A DNA stretch of 64,000 nucleotides from Oribacterium sp. (GTDB lineage Bacteria; Bacillota_A; Clostridia; Lachnospirales; Lachnospiraceae): the NCBI GenBank assembly GCA_017940955.1, contig JAGAXP010000317.1:1-64000 (forward strand), written 5' to 3'. The stretch's first letter is position 1; each line of letters opens with the position of its first letter. This document shows positions 16,816 to 26,116 of the stretch, one piece after another. The position numbers were made by a program, and so were the translations under genes. Under the pieces are notes generated by a model. The model was not told the DNA's origin. It was given only the letters and a program-made list of their open reading frames with translations, and made no database searches.

Positions 16816-17794
16816 GAAGATCCTTCTCATCATGCCCTATTTCTATAATTATGAGAAGGACATAAAAAGGAAACTTGAGGAAGCCGGAGCAGAGGTTTTT
16901 CTGGTGGATACCAATCTGCATGCCCACAGTCTTTACAATAAGCTGGTGATGTTCTACACCAGGGGCTTAAGGGACAAGCTGGTGTTTGATTACTATGAGG
17001 GCGTGATCTCGAAGCTGCCGGTCGACATTGACACTGTTTTTGTTATAAAGGGTCAGTGGATGACGGACCGGGTGATTCAGCGGCTCAGGGAAAGGTTTAA
17101 GTCTTCTGTCTTTAAGATTTATCAATGGGACAGTGTTTCGACCTTTTCGGACCAGACAAGGCTGAATCCTCAGTTTGACGAGATTTATACCTTTGATCCT
17201 GTGGATTCGGAGAAGTACGGCTGGAGCTACAGACCTTTGTTTTTCAAGAAGGAAGAATGCCGAAGTTCTGAGGATAAACGCTACGATCTTATATTTTTGT
17301 GTTCCATGCACACGAGGCGAATGCAGATCCTTATAAAGCTTAAGGAGCTTGCGGAGCGTTACGGGAAGACTCTTTTCGGTTACATTTATGTGCCGAAGCT
17401 TCAGTACATTAAGGAAGCGGTGCTTAAGAGAAATCCTTTGTATAACGGTGCCCGGGAAGCATTGCATTTTGACTCCCTCCCCATGGAAAAGACCAATGAC
17501 ATCTACAATCATACAAGGTGTTTTGTGGATTACACTTTTCCTCAGCAGAACGGTCTCAGCATGAGAACCATCGAGTCGGTTGGACACAGGTGTAAGCTTA
17601 TCACCAACAACAGGCACATTCTGGACACGGACTTTTATTGTGAAGAGAATGTTTACATTTATGACCCCGAGGACTTTTCAGTGCCGAAGGAGTTTATAGA
17701 AGAGCCGTATAAGGAAATTCCGGAAGAGGTGTATGAGAGATACAGCCTGGATGGGTTCCTAAAAGACATCCTGGGGAATGATGATTTGAAATGA
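16796..17794 (+). CDS. Putative glycosyltransferase, CgeB/GT-B-like
   Basis: 332 aa without membrane segments. Pattern: N-terminal KKILLIMPYFYNYEKDIKRKLEE, a central WDSVSTF and FLCSMHTRRMQ, and a C-terminal RTIESVGHRCKLITNN, where a glutamate between the nucleotide-binding strands resembles the GT-B E-motif. This pattern occurs in proteins of capsule and LPS loci annotated as lipopolysaccharide synthesis proteins or CgeB-like glycosyltransferases. The assignment rests on the pattern and on context between a GT8 and a sugar epimerase gene; donor and acceptor are unknown. The ATG lies inside the end of the GT8 gene. Confidence 0.65.
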   Translation: MIKLENKKILLIMPYFYNYEKDIKRKLEEAGAEVFLVDTNLHAHSLYNKLVMFYTRGLRDKLVFDYYEGVISKLPVDIDTVFVIKGQWMTDRVIQRLRERFKSSVFKIYQWDSVSTFSDQTRLNPQFDEIYTFDPVDSEKYGWSYRPLFFKKEECRSSEDKRYDLIFLCSMHTRRMQILIKLKELAERYGKTLFGYIYVPKLQYIKEAVLKRNPLYNGAREALHFDSLPMEKTNDIYNHTRCFVDYTFPQQNGLSMRTIESVGHRCKLITNNRHILDTDFYCEENVYIYDPEDFSVPKEFIEEPYKEIPEEVYERYSLDGFLKDILGNDDLK

Positions 17795-17897
17795 AGCTGC
17801 TAAATGTGCCGATAGGTATGTGTGGCAATTTTCATTTAATGTGTAAAGTACCTTGCTTAATGATTATTTCATGAAGTGAATAATATTGGAGAAATTA

Positions 17898-18737
17898 ATG
17901 AAAATTCTTGTTACAGGTGCAAATGGATATATAGGTCAGGGGCTGGTGAAGCAGCTGCTTGATGACGGAAATCAGGTTGTAGCATCGGACTTTAGGCTGG
18001 ATATCGTTGACAAAAGAGCAGAGCTTAAAGAGGCAGACCTCTTTTCTCTTGAGGATCCTTTTGGGTTTTTCGGAAGACCCGATGCCTGCTTTCATCTGGC
18101 ATGGAAGAACGGCTTTGTACACAATGATCCGTCACACATTAATGACCTGCCTAAACATTATGCTTTCCTTGAAAAGCTTGTTGAATCAGGTATAGAGCAG
18201 CTGGCGGTCATGGGTTCCATGCATGAGATAGGTTTTTTTGAGGGCTCCATAAAGCCGGATACTCCCTGCAATCCCCAGTCTCTTTATGGGATTTCCAAGA
18301 ATGCTTTGAGGCAGGCGCTTGAGCTTCTTTGTAAAAATAAGCCGACGGTTTTACAGTGGGTAAGGGGTTACTACATCGTTGGAAATTCCGAGCATGGCTG
18401 CTCCATTTTTTCGAAGATCACCTCTGCGGAAAAACGCGGGGACAGGGAATTTCCTTTTACCATGGGACAGAACCAGTGGGATTTCATCGATTATGACAGA
18501 TTCTGTGAAATGCTTGCGGCTGTCATCGAGCAGAAGGAGTATCAGGGCGTCATTAATGCCTGCTCCGGCTTCCCCGAGAAGCTTGCCACAAGAGTTGAGG
18601 ATTTCATAAAGGATATGGGCTACAGCATTAGCCTGAAATACGGGGCATTCCCGGACAGACCTTACGATAGTAAGGCGGTATGGGGAGATGACAGCGTAAT
18701 CCGTAAGATAATGGAGAAGAGACGGGCTGATTCCTGA
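17898..18737 (+). CDS. NAD(P)-dependent sugar epimerase/dehydratase (extended SDR family)
   Basis: 279 aa. Rossmann motif VTGANGYIGQG at the N terminus; catalytic Tyr and Lys in YGISKNALR, with GSMHEIG preceding as the Ser-containing strand. Short for the class; probably acts on a nucleotide-linked sugar for the polysaccharide locus, as an epimerase, reductase or dehydratase. The substrate is not readable. ATG 17898 has GGAG 6 nt upstream, better than the TTG at 17886. Confidence 0.8.
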   Translation: MKILVTGANGYIGQGLVKQLLDDGNQVVASDFRLDIVDKRAELKEADLFSLEDPFGFFGRPDACFHLAWKNGFVHNDPSHINDLPKHYAFLEKLVESGIEQLAVMGSMHEIGFFEGSIKPDTPCNPQSLYGISKNALRQALELLCKNKPTVLQWVRGYYIVGNSEHGCSIFSKITSAEKRGDREFPFTMGQNQWDFIDYDRFCEMLAAVIEQKEYQGVINACSGFPEKLATRVEDFIKDMGYSISLKYGAFPDRPYDSKAVWGDDSVIRKIMEKRRADS

Positions 18738-18876
18738 CAGAATGGAATATGTGTGTCATATTCTGGCACATTGATAATAACTGATCAATTCAACATCGGC
18801 AGGTTTTCGATGATAAAAATCAGTAGTTAGCAAGCAAGAATTAAAATATAAGAAATAAGAGTTAATTGAGATAGAT

Positions 18877-19872
18877 ATGGAATCAAAAAATTCAAGTTAT
18901 GAGGTCACAGTGCTTTTGTGTACCTATAATGGTGAGAATTATGTCAAACAGCAGATAGATTCTATCCTAGGGCAGAGTTATGAGGATATTAGGATCGTTG
19001 TGTCGGATGACGGATCAAATGACGGGACACTGGGAATCGTTGAAGCCTTGAAGGAAGCCAATCCCGGAAGGATAGAGATATTGGAACAGAATCCCCCTTG
19101 CGGAAGTGCACAGAAACATTTTTTGAAGCTTCTGGCAGAGGGGAAGTATGGGGACTCCAAATACGTCATGCTTTCAGATCAGGACGATGTATGGAATCCT
19201 GATAAGATTGAAAAGACCCTTAAACAGATGAAGATACTGGAGGCGGTTTACGGTGATGATAAACCAACTCTTGTGCATTGTGATTCCGAGGTAGTGGATC
19301 AGGAGCTTAATCCTATCTCCCCAAGCTATGTGACTTACCAGAAAATGACTCCCGCGAGAAAGAAGCTGAATCAGCTGCTGGTTCAGAATAATGTTGTTGG
19401 CGGGGCAATGATGATAAACCGGGCTCTTGCAAAGCTTATAGACAGGGAGCCTGAGCATTGTGTTATGCATGATCAGTGGATAGCCCTTGTGGCGGCAGCG
19501 TTTGGACAGATTCGTTTCGTTCCGGAGTCCCTTTATAAGTACAGGCAGCATGGGAACAATGTTCTCGGGGCTGAAAAGGGTTCCCGTATCATGGAGATCC
19601 TTGGACGCTTCGGCATCGGAAGAAAAGACGGAAAGAGCAAGGCTGAGATGGATGAGCATTCCCGAAAGGTTTATGAGGAGATGTTTCAGCAGGCCCGGTG
19701 CTTTATGGAGATATATGGGGACCGGCTCACTGAGAAGCAGAAGATGCTCTTGGAGAATTTTGTGAGCATACAGAGTAGAAGCCGGCTTGGGAAGATATAC
19801 ATTATTCTTAGGTATGGCTTCACCTACAACATGTTCCATAGAACCGTGGGGGAGTGTCTCTTTATAAGGTGA
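18877..19872 (+). CDS. Glycosyltransferase family 2 (rhamnosyltransferase-like)
   Basis: 331 aa. N-terminal GT2 fold: TVLLCTYNGENYVKQQIDSILGQ, SDDGSNDGT, and DQDDVW in place of DxD, a combination seen in the rhamnosyltransferase-like subgroup. Next come MHDQWIAL, containing the catalytic-base Asp, and a C-terminal tail (YIILRYGFTYNMFHR) that may associate with the membrane. Since dTDP-rhamnose is made by the rfb genes in this window, rhamnose is a plausible donor, but that is an inference. Ribosome site weak. Confidence 0.85.
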   Translation: MESKNSSYEVTVLLCTYNGENYVKQQIDSILGQSYEDIRIVVSDDGSNDGTLGIVEALKEANPGRIEILEQNPPCGSAQKHFLKLLAEGKYGDSKYVMLSDQDDVWNPDKIEKTLKQMKILEAVYGDDKPTLVHCDSEVVDQELNPISPSYVTYQKMTPARKKLNQLLVQNNVVGGAMMINRALAKLIDREPEHCVMHDQWIALVAAAFGQIRFVPESLYKYRQHGNNVLGAEKGSRIMEILGRFGIGRKDGKSKAEMDEHSRKVYEEMFQQARCFMEIYGDRLTEKQKMLLENFVSIQSRSRLGKIYIILRYGFTYNMFHRTVGECLFIR

Positions 19873-19946
19873 GTTATCTATAAACTCCGGAAAATGCAAG
19901 TCATATTAGGTAGGTACTGTATGGTAATAAAATAGAAGGTAAGTTG

Positions 19947-20951
19947 ATGGGTGAAGTAGAAACTCAGGTTAGAAAAGATAATAGTAAGCCTATAATAGTC
20001 TCTGTATGTGTTGTGACTTACAACCACGGAAAGTATATCGGTGAATGTCTCGACCACATTCTGGGGCAGGAGAGGGATTTCGAGATCGAGGTTCTGATAC
20101 ATGATGATGCTTCTACGGACAATGCCCAGGAGGTCATCAGGGGGTATCAGGAGAGGTATCCGGATATCATCAAGCCGATACTGAGGACTGAGAATCAATA
20201 TAGTAAGGGCATCACCAATATTTCCGGGGCCTTTAACTTTCCGAGGGCTGTGGGGAAATATGTGGCTCTTACTGACGGAGATGATTACTGGTGCGATCCC
20301 TTGAAGCTGAAAAAGCAGGTTTCCTATATGGAGGCTCATCCGGAGTGTGTATTTACGTTTCATTCCGCGAAGGTGATATCGGAAGACGGTGCTCTTGTAA
20401 ACGGGGAGCTTATGAGACCTTATAAACAGTCCCGTGTGGTTAAACCGGAGGAGCTTGTGGATAAAGCAGTGGGGTCACCCTTTGCCAGCTTCCTTTTAAG
20501 ACGGGAAATCGTTGAAAAACTGCCGGATTACTATGTGGATTGTCCCGTGGGTGACAGACCGCTGGAGCTTATGGCGGCGGCAGCAGGAGACAGCTACTAT
20601 TTCGATGAGCCCATGAGTGTTTACCGTTTCGCCATAGGAGGTTCATGGACTGAGAGCCAGATGACAGGCGACTACATCAGAAAACAGGAAAAGTTTGCGG
20701 AAGATCTCTGGAAGATGTATCGGAGGTTCGATGAAGTGACCGGGGGCAGGTTCCATGAGGCTGCCATGCGGGCAGGAGGAAGAAATGAGTTCCTTACTAA
20801 GGTCAATGTCCGGGACTTTAAGGAAATATTTAAACCTGAGAACAGAGATTTTTTCAATGAGTTAAACTTCCGGGACAGATTTTTTATAGGATTTGAATAT
20901 CGCATGCCGAAGCTTTACAAGTGGCTGCGAAACAGAAAAAATGGCAGATAA
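19947..20951 (+). CDS. Glycosyltransferase family 2
   Basis: 334 aa. GT2 signature VSVCVVTYNHGKYIGECLDHILGQ, HDDASTDNA, TDGDDYW as the metal-binding motif, and a QvxxME segment common in capsule glycosyltransferases. Acts in the cytoplasm on a lipid-linked glycan. The ATG at 19947 follows AGAAGGTAAG. Its end overlaps the flippase start by 11 bp, a hallmark of co-translation. Confidence 0.85.
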   Translation: MGEVETQVRKDNSKPIIVSVCVVTYNHGKYIGECLDHILGQERDFEIEVLIHDDASTDNAQEVIRGYQERYPDIIKPILRTENQYSKGITNISGAFNFPRAVGKYVALTDGDDYWCDPLKLKKQVSYMEAHPECVFTFHSAKVISEDGALVNGELMRPYKQSRVVKPEELVDKAVGSPFASFLLRREIVEKLPDYYVDCPVGDRPLELMAAAAGDSYYFDEPMSVYRFAIGGSWTESQMTGDYIRKQEKFAEDLWKMYRRFDEVTGGRFHEAAMRAGGRNEFLTKVNVRDFKEIFKPENRDFFNELNFRDRFFIGFEYRMPKLYKWLRNRKNGR

Positions 20952-22386
20952 TAATTTGAAAAGCAAGGTGATAAGCGGGCTTTTCTGGAAGGTGCTGGAG
21001 CAGTGCGGTTCCCAGGGAGTGCAGTTTGTGGTTGCCCTCATACTGGCGAGACTCATGACTCCCACCGAGTACGGAACCATCAGCCTCATCACCATATTTA
21101 TAACAATAGCAAATACCTTTGTGCAGTCCGGCTTCGCAACGGCTCTTGTGCAGGGGAAGGATATAAAGGAAGAGGATTACAGCTCGGTTTTCTGGATCAG
21201 CATGCTGCTGGCCCTGGGATGCTATCTGGTGCTTTTTGCGGGAGCGCCATGGATTTCCGACTATTACGGAATTCCGGTGCTTAGAGAGCTTGTAAGAGTT
21301 ATGGGAATCGTACTTTTTCCCGGAGCTATAGTGTCAATACAGACAGCCTTCGTGGCGAGAAATCTCAGGTTCAGGCAGCTCTTTCAGTCAACCATGATTG
21401 CGGTGCTTATCTCGGGAGCGGTGTCCATCGCCCTCGCCATGCAGGGCTTCGGCGTATGGGCCATGGCAGCCCAGCAGATATCCTACTACTTCTCACTTAT
21501 GATAGTGATGCTCTTCACCGTAAGGTGGTATCCTCACTTTCTGTTCCGCTCAGGGCGTCTAAAGCAGCTCTTTTCCTTTGGCTGGAAGATACTTGCCTCG
21601 GGCCTTATCGATGCGGTGTGGCAGAATATTTACGGCCTGATCATTGGCAAAAAATACTCAAGTGCCGATCTCGGAGCCTATAACAGAGGTGAGCAGTTCC
21701 CGAAGATCATCGCAACGAATCTTTCCACTGCCATTCAGTCGGTAATGCTTCCGGCTTACAGCAAACAGCAGGATGATCCTGAAATGCTCCGGCGTATGGC
21801 CAGCAGATCCATAAGGCTCAGCGCCTTCGTGATCTTCCCAATGATGGCGGGACTTGCAGCGGTTTCGAGACCACTTGTAGAGATTCTCCTTACAGAGAAA
21901 TGGCTGGTGGCGGCGCCGTATCTGGTGCTGCTGGCTGTGAGCTACGCGGTCTATCCCATTCACATCATCAACCTTCAGGTCATGAATGCCATGGGAAGGT
22001 CCGATCTTTTCCTGAAACTCGAGTTAATAAAAAAGACTCTCGGCATTGTAATACTGCTTTTGAGTCTTCCTTTCGGTATATGGCCAATGCTTATACTTAA
22101 AGTCATTGACGAGTATCTCTGTACCGTCATCAATGCCTGGCCGAACGGTAAGCTTATAGGCTACGGACCCCTTAGGCAGTGGATCGAGGTATTGCCTTCC
22201 CTGGTGGTTTCGGTGCTTATGGGTGCGGCTGCCTGGAGTGTGGAGCTTCTCCGGTTTGCTCCGGTTCCGACATTGATCCTTCAGATGGTGACGGGAGTTA
22301 TCGTATATCTTTTGGCTTCTTATATTTTTAACCGCGAGCCTTTGGACTATATCGTCTCATTAGTCTCGAAGCGTACTCAAAGGTAG
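20941..22386 (+). CDS. Polysaccharide flippase, MOP/Wzx-like
   Basis: 481 aa with about 12-14 predicted membrane helices. The N-terminal KSKVISGLFWKVLEQCGSQ and the ARLMTPTEYG loop are typical of the WzxC/lipopolysaccharide biosynthesis branch of the MOP superfamily. Likely moves undecaprenyl-linked repeat units across the membrane. ATG 20941 overlaps the preceding glycosyltransferase by 11 bp. The 3' end runs 59 bp into the convergent minus-strand gene, so both coding regions overlap tail to tail. Confidence 0.88.
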   Translation: MADNNLKSKVISGLFWKVLEQCGSQGVQFVVALILARLMTPTEYGTISLITIFITIANTFVQSGFATALVQGKDIKEEDYSSVFWISMLLALGCYLVLFAGAPWISDYYGIPVLRELVRVMGIVLFPGAIVSIQTAFVARNLRFRQLFQSTMIAVLISGAVSIALAMQGFGVWAMAAQQISYYFSLMIVMLFTVRWYPHFLFRSGRLKQLFSFGWKILASGLIDAVWQNIYGLIIGKKYSSADLGAYNRGEQFPKIIATNLSTAIQSVMLPAYSKQQDDPEMLRRMASRSIRLSAFVIFPMMAGLAAVSRPLVEILLTEKWLVAAPYLVLLAVSYAVYPIHIINLQVMNAMGRSDLFLKLELIKKTLGIVILLLSLPFGIWPMLILKVIDEYLCTVINAWPNGKLIGYGPLRQWIEVLPSLVVSVLMGAAAWSVELLRFAPVPTLILQMVTGVIVYLLASYIFNREPLDYIVSLVSKRTQR

Positions 22387-23479
22387 CGGCAATAAGTCTT
22401 AATTCCAGAGTGAGGTATCGCAGGGGCGGTACCTCATTTATTTTTGCCCTTTTGAGAGTTCTGAACTTGCTGAAGGCTTCAAAGATGCCCTCCATGTAGG
22501 CCTTTAAGAAGCCTTTTTTTGTGAAGAACAGTATCTTTATAAGGTAGCCTGCAAGGATAGGCAAAATGTTAAGTATCACCATAAACAGGGGCAGGTTCTT
22601 ATAGAGAAGATACAGTGAGTTTCTTGCACTCAGGCGAACCTTAAAGGCATTGTACTTTGAGCCGCTGGTTCCGGAACCCACATGATGGACCAGAGCTTCG
22701 GGACAGTAGAGAACTTTGAAACCATAAAGCTGTGCCCTGTAGCAAAGGTCAATGTCTTCAAGATAGGCAAAGTGGTTCTCATCAAATAGTCCCACCTTTT
22801 CAAAATGTTCAGTTCTGTACATTGCAGCCCCTGCGCAGGCGGAGAAAACCTCTGACTCGGTATTCCATCTCTGAAGAGATGAAGGCTCGTCCAAACCTCT
22901 CTGGAACTGCCAGCCAAGAACCGTCATCTGATCCCCGGCATCATCCATGATGGAAGGGTCATGCATTTTTACCATCTTGCTGGATATGGCAAAGACTTTC
23001 TTTTTAATGTCCTTGTCCATGCGGGTTTCCAGGATCTCTACGAAATCAGGAGCTGCCTTGGTATCATTATTTAAAAGTAAAGTGAACTCGATTTTATGCT
23101 CCATGGCATAGCGGATGCCCTGATTAACGGCACCGGAGAAGCCGAGGTTATCTTTGTTAAGTATTAGTTCTCGGTGAACCTTATCCTTTTCCTGCCAATG
23201 TTTAAGCCACTCTGTATCTTCTTCACCCGAGCCGTTATCGATTACGAGAGTTACGAAATGATCCACGGTCTGGGCATCTATGGCCTTCATGCAGTCATCG
23301 AGAAAACGTAAACCGTTATAGTTTGGGATAACGATGACGGTTCGGAAACCTGAATAAGCTGAGTCATCAGTTGAAGCTTCATTGAAGGATCTTGTCTTAT
23401 TGATTTTCTTGGAAAGCTCGGTTGTGGCCGCTTTGATGTTTTCTGTTGTTTCAGTATTGTTGTTTGTAGCTTTAGACAT
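22328..23479 (-). CDS. Glycosyltransferase family 2, probably membrane-associated
   Basis: 383 aa. An N-terminal low-complexity extension of about 40 residues is followed by a GT2 domain: VIVIPNYNGLRFLDDCM, IDNGSGEED, NNDT as the DxD-type motif, SACAGAAMYR, and YLEDIDLCYR with the catalytic-base acid. A hydrophobic segment (about residues 300-325, LPLFMVILNILPILAGYLI) suggests membrane attachment. The class includes rhamnosyltransferases. Encoded opposite to the preceding block, with a 59-bp tail-to-tail overlap with the flippase gene; upstream neighbour is an acyltransferase on the same strand. Confidence 0.87.
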   Translation of the reverse strand: MSKATNNNTETTENIKAATTELSKKINKTRSFNEASTDDSAYSGFRTVIVIPNYNGLRFLDDCMKAIDAQTVDHFVTLVIDNGSGEEDTEWLKHWQEKDKVHRELILNKDNLGFSGAVNQGIRYAMEHKIEFTLLLNNDTKAAPDFVEILETRMDKDIKKKVFAISSKMVKMHDPSIMDDAGDQMTVLGWQFQRGLDEPSSLQRWNTESEVFSACAGAAMYRTEHFEKVGLFDENHFAYLEDIDLCYRAQLYGFKVLYCPEALVHHVGSGTSGSKYNAFKVRLSARNSLYLLYKNLPLFMVILNILPILAGYLIKILFFTKKGFLKAYMEGIFEAFSKFRTLKRAKINEVPPLRYLTLELRLIAATFEYASRLMRRYSPKARG

Positions 23480-23517
23480 TATGTTTGTACCTTTGTCCCA
23501 TCTTTACAAATCCGTGT

Positions 23518-23555
23518 AGACACGCAGAATACCGTCTGTCATTATTCTGCGTGTC
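23518..23555 (-). repeat. Hairpin sharing its stem with the mnmA terminator
   Basis: 12-bp perfect stem GACACGCAGAAT/ATTCTGCGTGTC (23519-23530 with 23544-23555), 13-nt loop. The right arm encodes the last residues (RHAE and stop) of the acyltransferase. On the minus strand the T run after the stem is poor, so it may act as an attenuator or RNA 3' structure rather than a full terminator. Confidence 0.65.
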
Positions 23556-24837
23556 GTTTACCAATCCCAGCCAATTTGAAGGCTAACATCTCGGTGATAT
23601 ATATCAGTATAGAGCAAAATGCGAAAATGAATAAGGAGTAAATCAGGCTGTATAGTATTAGCCCAAGTGATGTCTCTCCAAAGAAGGCTTTAAACGCTGC
23701 CTCAAGTCCTGTTGCTCTAAAATGATTGGTAAATACGTAGTGTATCAGATAAATATAAAATGTATAGCCTCCAAGGGTGGAAATGAGCATACCCACGGCA
23801 GAGTAAGGTACTGCTATGCTGCCTGACGATTGCTTTGTCTGATCTTTAAAGCTGCCATTGTCAGTGTTTGCTGAGCTTACAGATGAAAATCCGCTTTTGT
23901 ATTGAAGCTTTAATGGAAGCAAAAGCACAAATCCTGAAAGACTTACTGTCTGAAAGGCACAGATCAGTCCGCTCCAGCTTGTGAAATAGTAATCTGTATT
24001 CAATTCATCTACCGATCTTCCAATCATAAGTCCCTGTATATAAACATGCTTCTGAAGAAAGAAAAGTACTGTCGAAAGGATTATGAACATGAGTAAAAAC
24101 AGTAAGGGTAAGCGTTTGTTCTTAGTAAGAGGCTGCTCAATAGCCCGCACCTTTTTTATCCACGAGTAAAAAAGATATCCTGCAATAGCGTACAGTGCCG
24201 GTTTTCCCATGGCTTCGGGAATATATATCCCGAAGGGCAGAACCACCAGGGCACTAAGGTTCACAAGAGTGTAGTGAAAAACCCCGATCAGAAGCATTAG
24301 CTTGAGAGCAGTAGTTTCATCATGTTTAACTAGCGTCAGTATCACAGGCATCCAGAACATGATGGAAGCGTAACTGAAGATATACCATAAGTGATCTGCA
24401 TAAATGCCGAAACGCACAGTATCAAAAGCAAGGAACCCCTGAAGCATATCTGAAAGAATAGCCAAAGGCTGTGAACTCATAATGCTTTGTAAAAGCCCCA
24501 TCCCCGGGGTATCGATCCAGGGGCGAATGAGGCCGAGGCAGAATACAAAGATTGCTGTCGGCAGGATAACACCCTTCAGAAAACGTAATATTATATGCGA
24601 AAGTGTCTGCTTCTTACTGATAAAAAAACCGCTTATCAGAAAAAAGGTGGCCACCGCAGGACCGTTCATAACATTTATAAAAACCACAGCATCCCTGAGA
24701 GTCGTTTCCGAAAAGGGAAAAGGTCTCACATGTATCATTATGACCATAAGGCAGGCGATGATACGGAGAAGTTCGACATTCAGATCCCGGGAAGCAGACT
24801 TAAAACTAAGACTTTGTGTTGGATTTGATTCTAACAT
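23542..24837 (-). CDS. Acyltransferase family 3 membrane protein
   Basis: 431 aa, about 10 membrane helices, Acyltransferase_3/OafA-like. Seen: N-terminal DLNVELLRIIACLMVIMIHVRPF with the conserved histidine, FFLISGFFIS, and late IYLIHYVF. These proteins transfer acetyl or other acyl groups to surface glycans. An unusual low-complexity loop (about residues 320-345, rich in Ser/Asp/Gln) interrupts the helices. The last codons form one arm of a hairpin. A candidate promoter overlapping an inverted repeat lies upstream. Confidence 0.85.
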   Translation of the reverse strand: MLESNPTQSLSFKSASRDLNVELLRIIACLMVIMIHVRPFPFSETTLRDAVVFINVMNGPAVATFFLISGFFISKKQTLSHIILRFLKGVILPTAIFVFCLGLIRPWIDTPGMGLLQSIMSSQPLAILSDMLQGFLAFDTVRFGIYADHLWYIFSYASIMFWMPVILTLVKHDETTALKLMLLIGVFHYTLVNLSALVVLPFGIYIPEAMGKPALYAIAGYLFYSWIKKVRAIEQPLTKNKRLPLLFLLMFIILSTVLFFLQKHVYIQGLMIGRSVDELNTDYYFTSWSGLICAFQTVSLSGFVLLLPLKLQYKSGFSSVSSANTDNGSFKDQTKQSSGSIAVPYSAVGMLISTLGGYTFYIYLIHYVFTNHFRATGLEAAFKAFFGETSLGLILYSLIYSLFIFAFCSILIYITEMLAFKLAGIGKRHAE

Positions 24838-24878
24838 TCTATCTATCCTTTGTATGTATTTCCGATTTACGATTCAAG

Positions 24879-24940
24879 ATTATATCATGACAGAGCATGA
24901 CTATACAAATCTCCGTAGAATTGAGGGCATTTGTATAGTC
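24879..24940 (-). promoter_or_regulatory. Candidate promoter overlapping a 12-bp inverted repeat
   Basis: Minus strand: -10 TATAAT (24884-24879), 18-bp spacer, weak -35 TTGTAT (24908-24903). The -35 lies in the left arm of the perfect inverted repeat GACTATACAAAT (24899-24910) with ATTTGTATAGTC (24929-24940). The arrangement suits a repressor site for the acyltransferase gene, or a transcript hairpin. The rest of the gap to 25076 is AT-rich with no gene seen. Confidence 0.45.
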
Positions 24941-25076
24941 TGAATTTAGACAATATGATTTTTATTTATGTTGTGTTAAGGTTTATGAAAATCAAAGACG
25001 CGCATTGATTTTGAAGAATCTACTTACATTGTGTATTCATGTTTGACATGATAATATGAAAGCAAAGGAAACATAA

Positions 25077-26009
25077 TTGGATAAGGAAATTGATACAGAA
25101 AAAAACATAGAATTAGACGGCTTTCTTGAGGAAAATGAGCCTAGGAGCAAATGGGTGGCTAAGGCTTCCGTTTTCACAAATCTTTTCAGCGATGTGCGAT
25201 ATACATATCAGCTGTACAAAGCATTACATCCGGAGGATGATAAAACTACAATTGATGAGATTACGTTGATGACTATCGAGAGTCATATGCTGAATCAGCA
25301 GTACAATGATCTCGGATTTATGGTTGGTGAAAGCCTGATAATATTGGCAGAGGCACAGAGCACCTGGAGTGAGAATATTGTAGTACGAGTTCTGCTTTAT
25401 GTAGTACAGACGTGGTATAAATATATAAAGAAAAAGGGATTTGACATATATGCAGAAGACAGGATTCCATTACCAATTCCCGAACTTTATGTGATATATA
25501 CCGGTTCTAAAAATGGCAATAAGCCTGAAAAACTGACATTGAAGGACAATCTTTTTAATGGGAAAGATATCTGTTTTAACTGTGAAGTAAAGATTCTTTA
25601 TGACGGATCCAAAGGAGATATTATCAACCAATATGTAAGGTTCTGTCATATATTTAATGAACAGATGAAGATTAACGGTCGTACAAGGAAAACTGTGGAG
25701 GAGACCATCAGGATTTGTCAAAGTGAAGCTGTTTTGAAAGATTATCTTGAACGAGAAAGAGAGGAGATTATGGATATAATGTTGTCTTTATTTGATGAAG
25801 AAACATTGATGAAAAATCATGATGCGACGATTGAACGTAAGGTTAGAAAAGAAGCTCTTAGAGAAGGCAGAATTGAAGGACGAAAAGAAACAACTGATTT
25901 GTTGAACTACCTGTGGGAAAATAATCGTGGAGATGATGCAATAAGAGCTTCTAAGGATGAACATTTTCTTGAACAACTTTTAGAAGAATTTCGGAGCGGT
26001 AAATTATAG
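25077..26009 (+). CDS. Rpn/PD-(D/E)XK nuclease family (transposase-like) protein
   Basis: 310 aa. The NDLGFMVGESLIILAEAQSTW segment followed by a VVRVLLYVVQTWYKYI helix and PELYVIYTG is the core pattern of Rpn-type recombination-promoting nucleases and transposase-like PD-(D/E)XK proteins common in Lachnospiraceae. The catalytic acid before LIILAEAQS appears as Glu here rather than the Asp I expect, which might weaken activity. The C terminus is charged (ALREGRIEGRKE). TTG start with AAAGGA 7 nt upstream. More AT-rich than the glycan genes on either side, suggesting separate acquisition. No inverted-repeat ends of an IS were seen. Confidence 0.7.
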   Translation: MDKEIDTEKNIELDGFLEENEPRSKWVAKASVFTNLFSDVRYTYQLYKALHPEDDKTTIDEITLMTIESHMLNQQYNDLGFMVGESLIILAEAQSTWSENIVVRVLLYVVQTWYKYIKKKGFDIYAEDRIPLPIPELYVIYTGSKNGNKPEKLTLKDNLFNGKDICFNCEVKILYDGSKGDIINQYVRFCHIFNEQMKINGRTRKTVEETIRICQSEAVLKDYLEREREEIMDIMLSLFDEETLMKNHDATIERKVRKEALREGRIEGRKETTDLLNYLWENNRGDDAIRASKDEHFLEQLLEEFRSGKL

Positions 26010-26116
26010 CCTACCATGATACACCGATGTATAGGTAAGAGATATTATAAAGGCATTATTTCGAAAGATTGTTGTGCATAACACACTCATTACAATTAAT
26101 AGAGGGGTCGGAAATT

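Noticed and set aside
25077..26009. Complete insertion sequence around the Rpn-like gene
   Set aside because: No terminal inverted repeats or target duplications were visible at its edges; the protein family alone does not define an IS.
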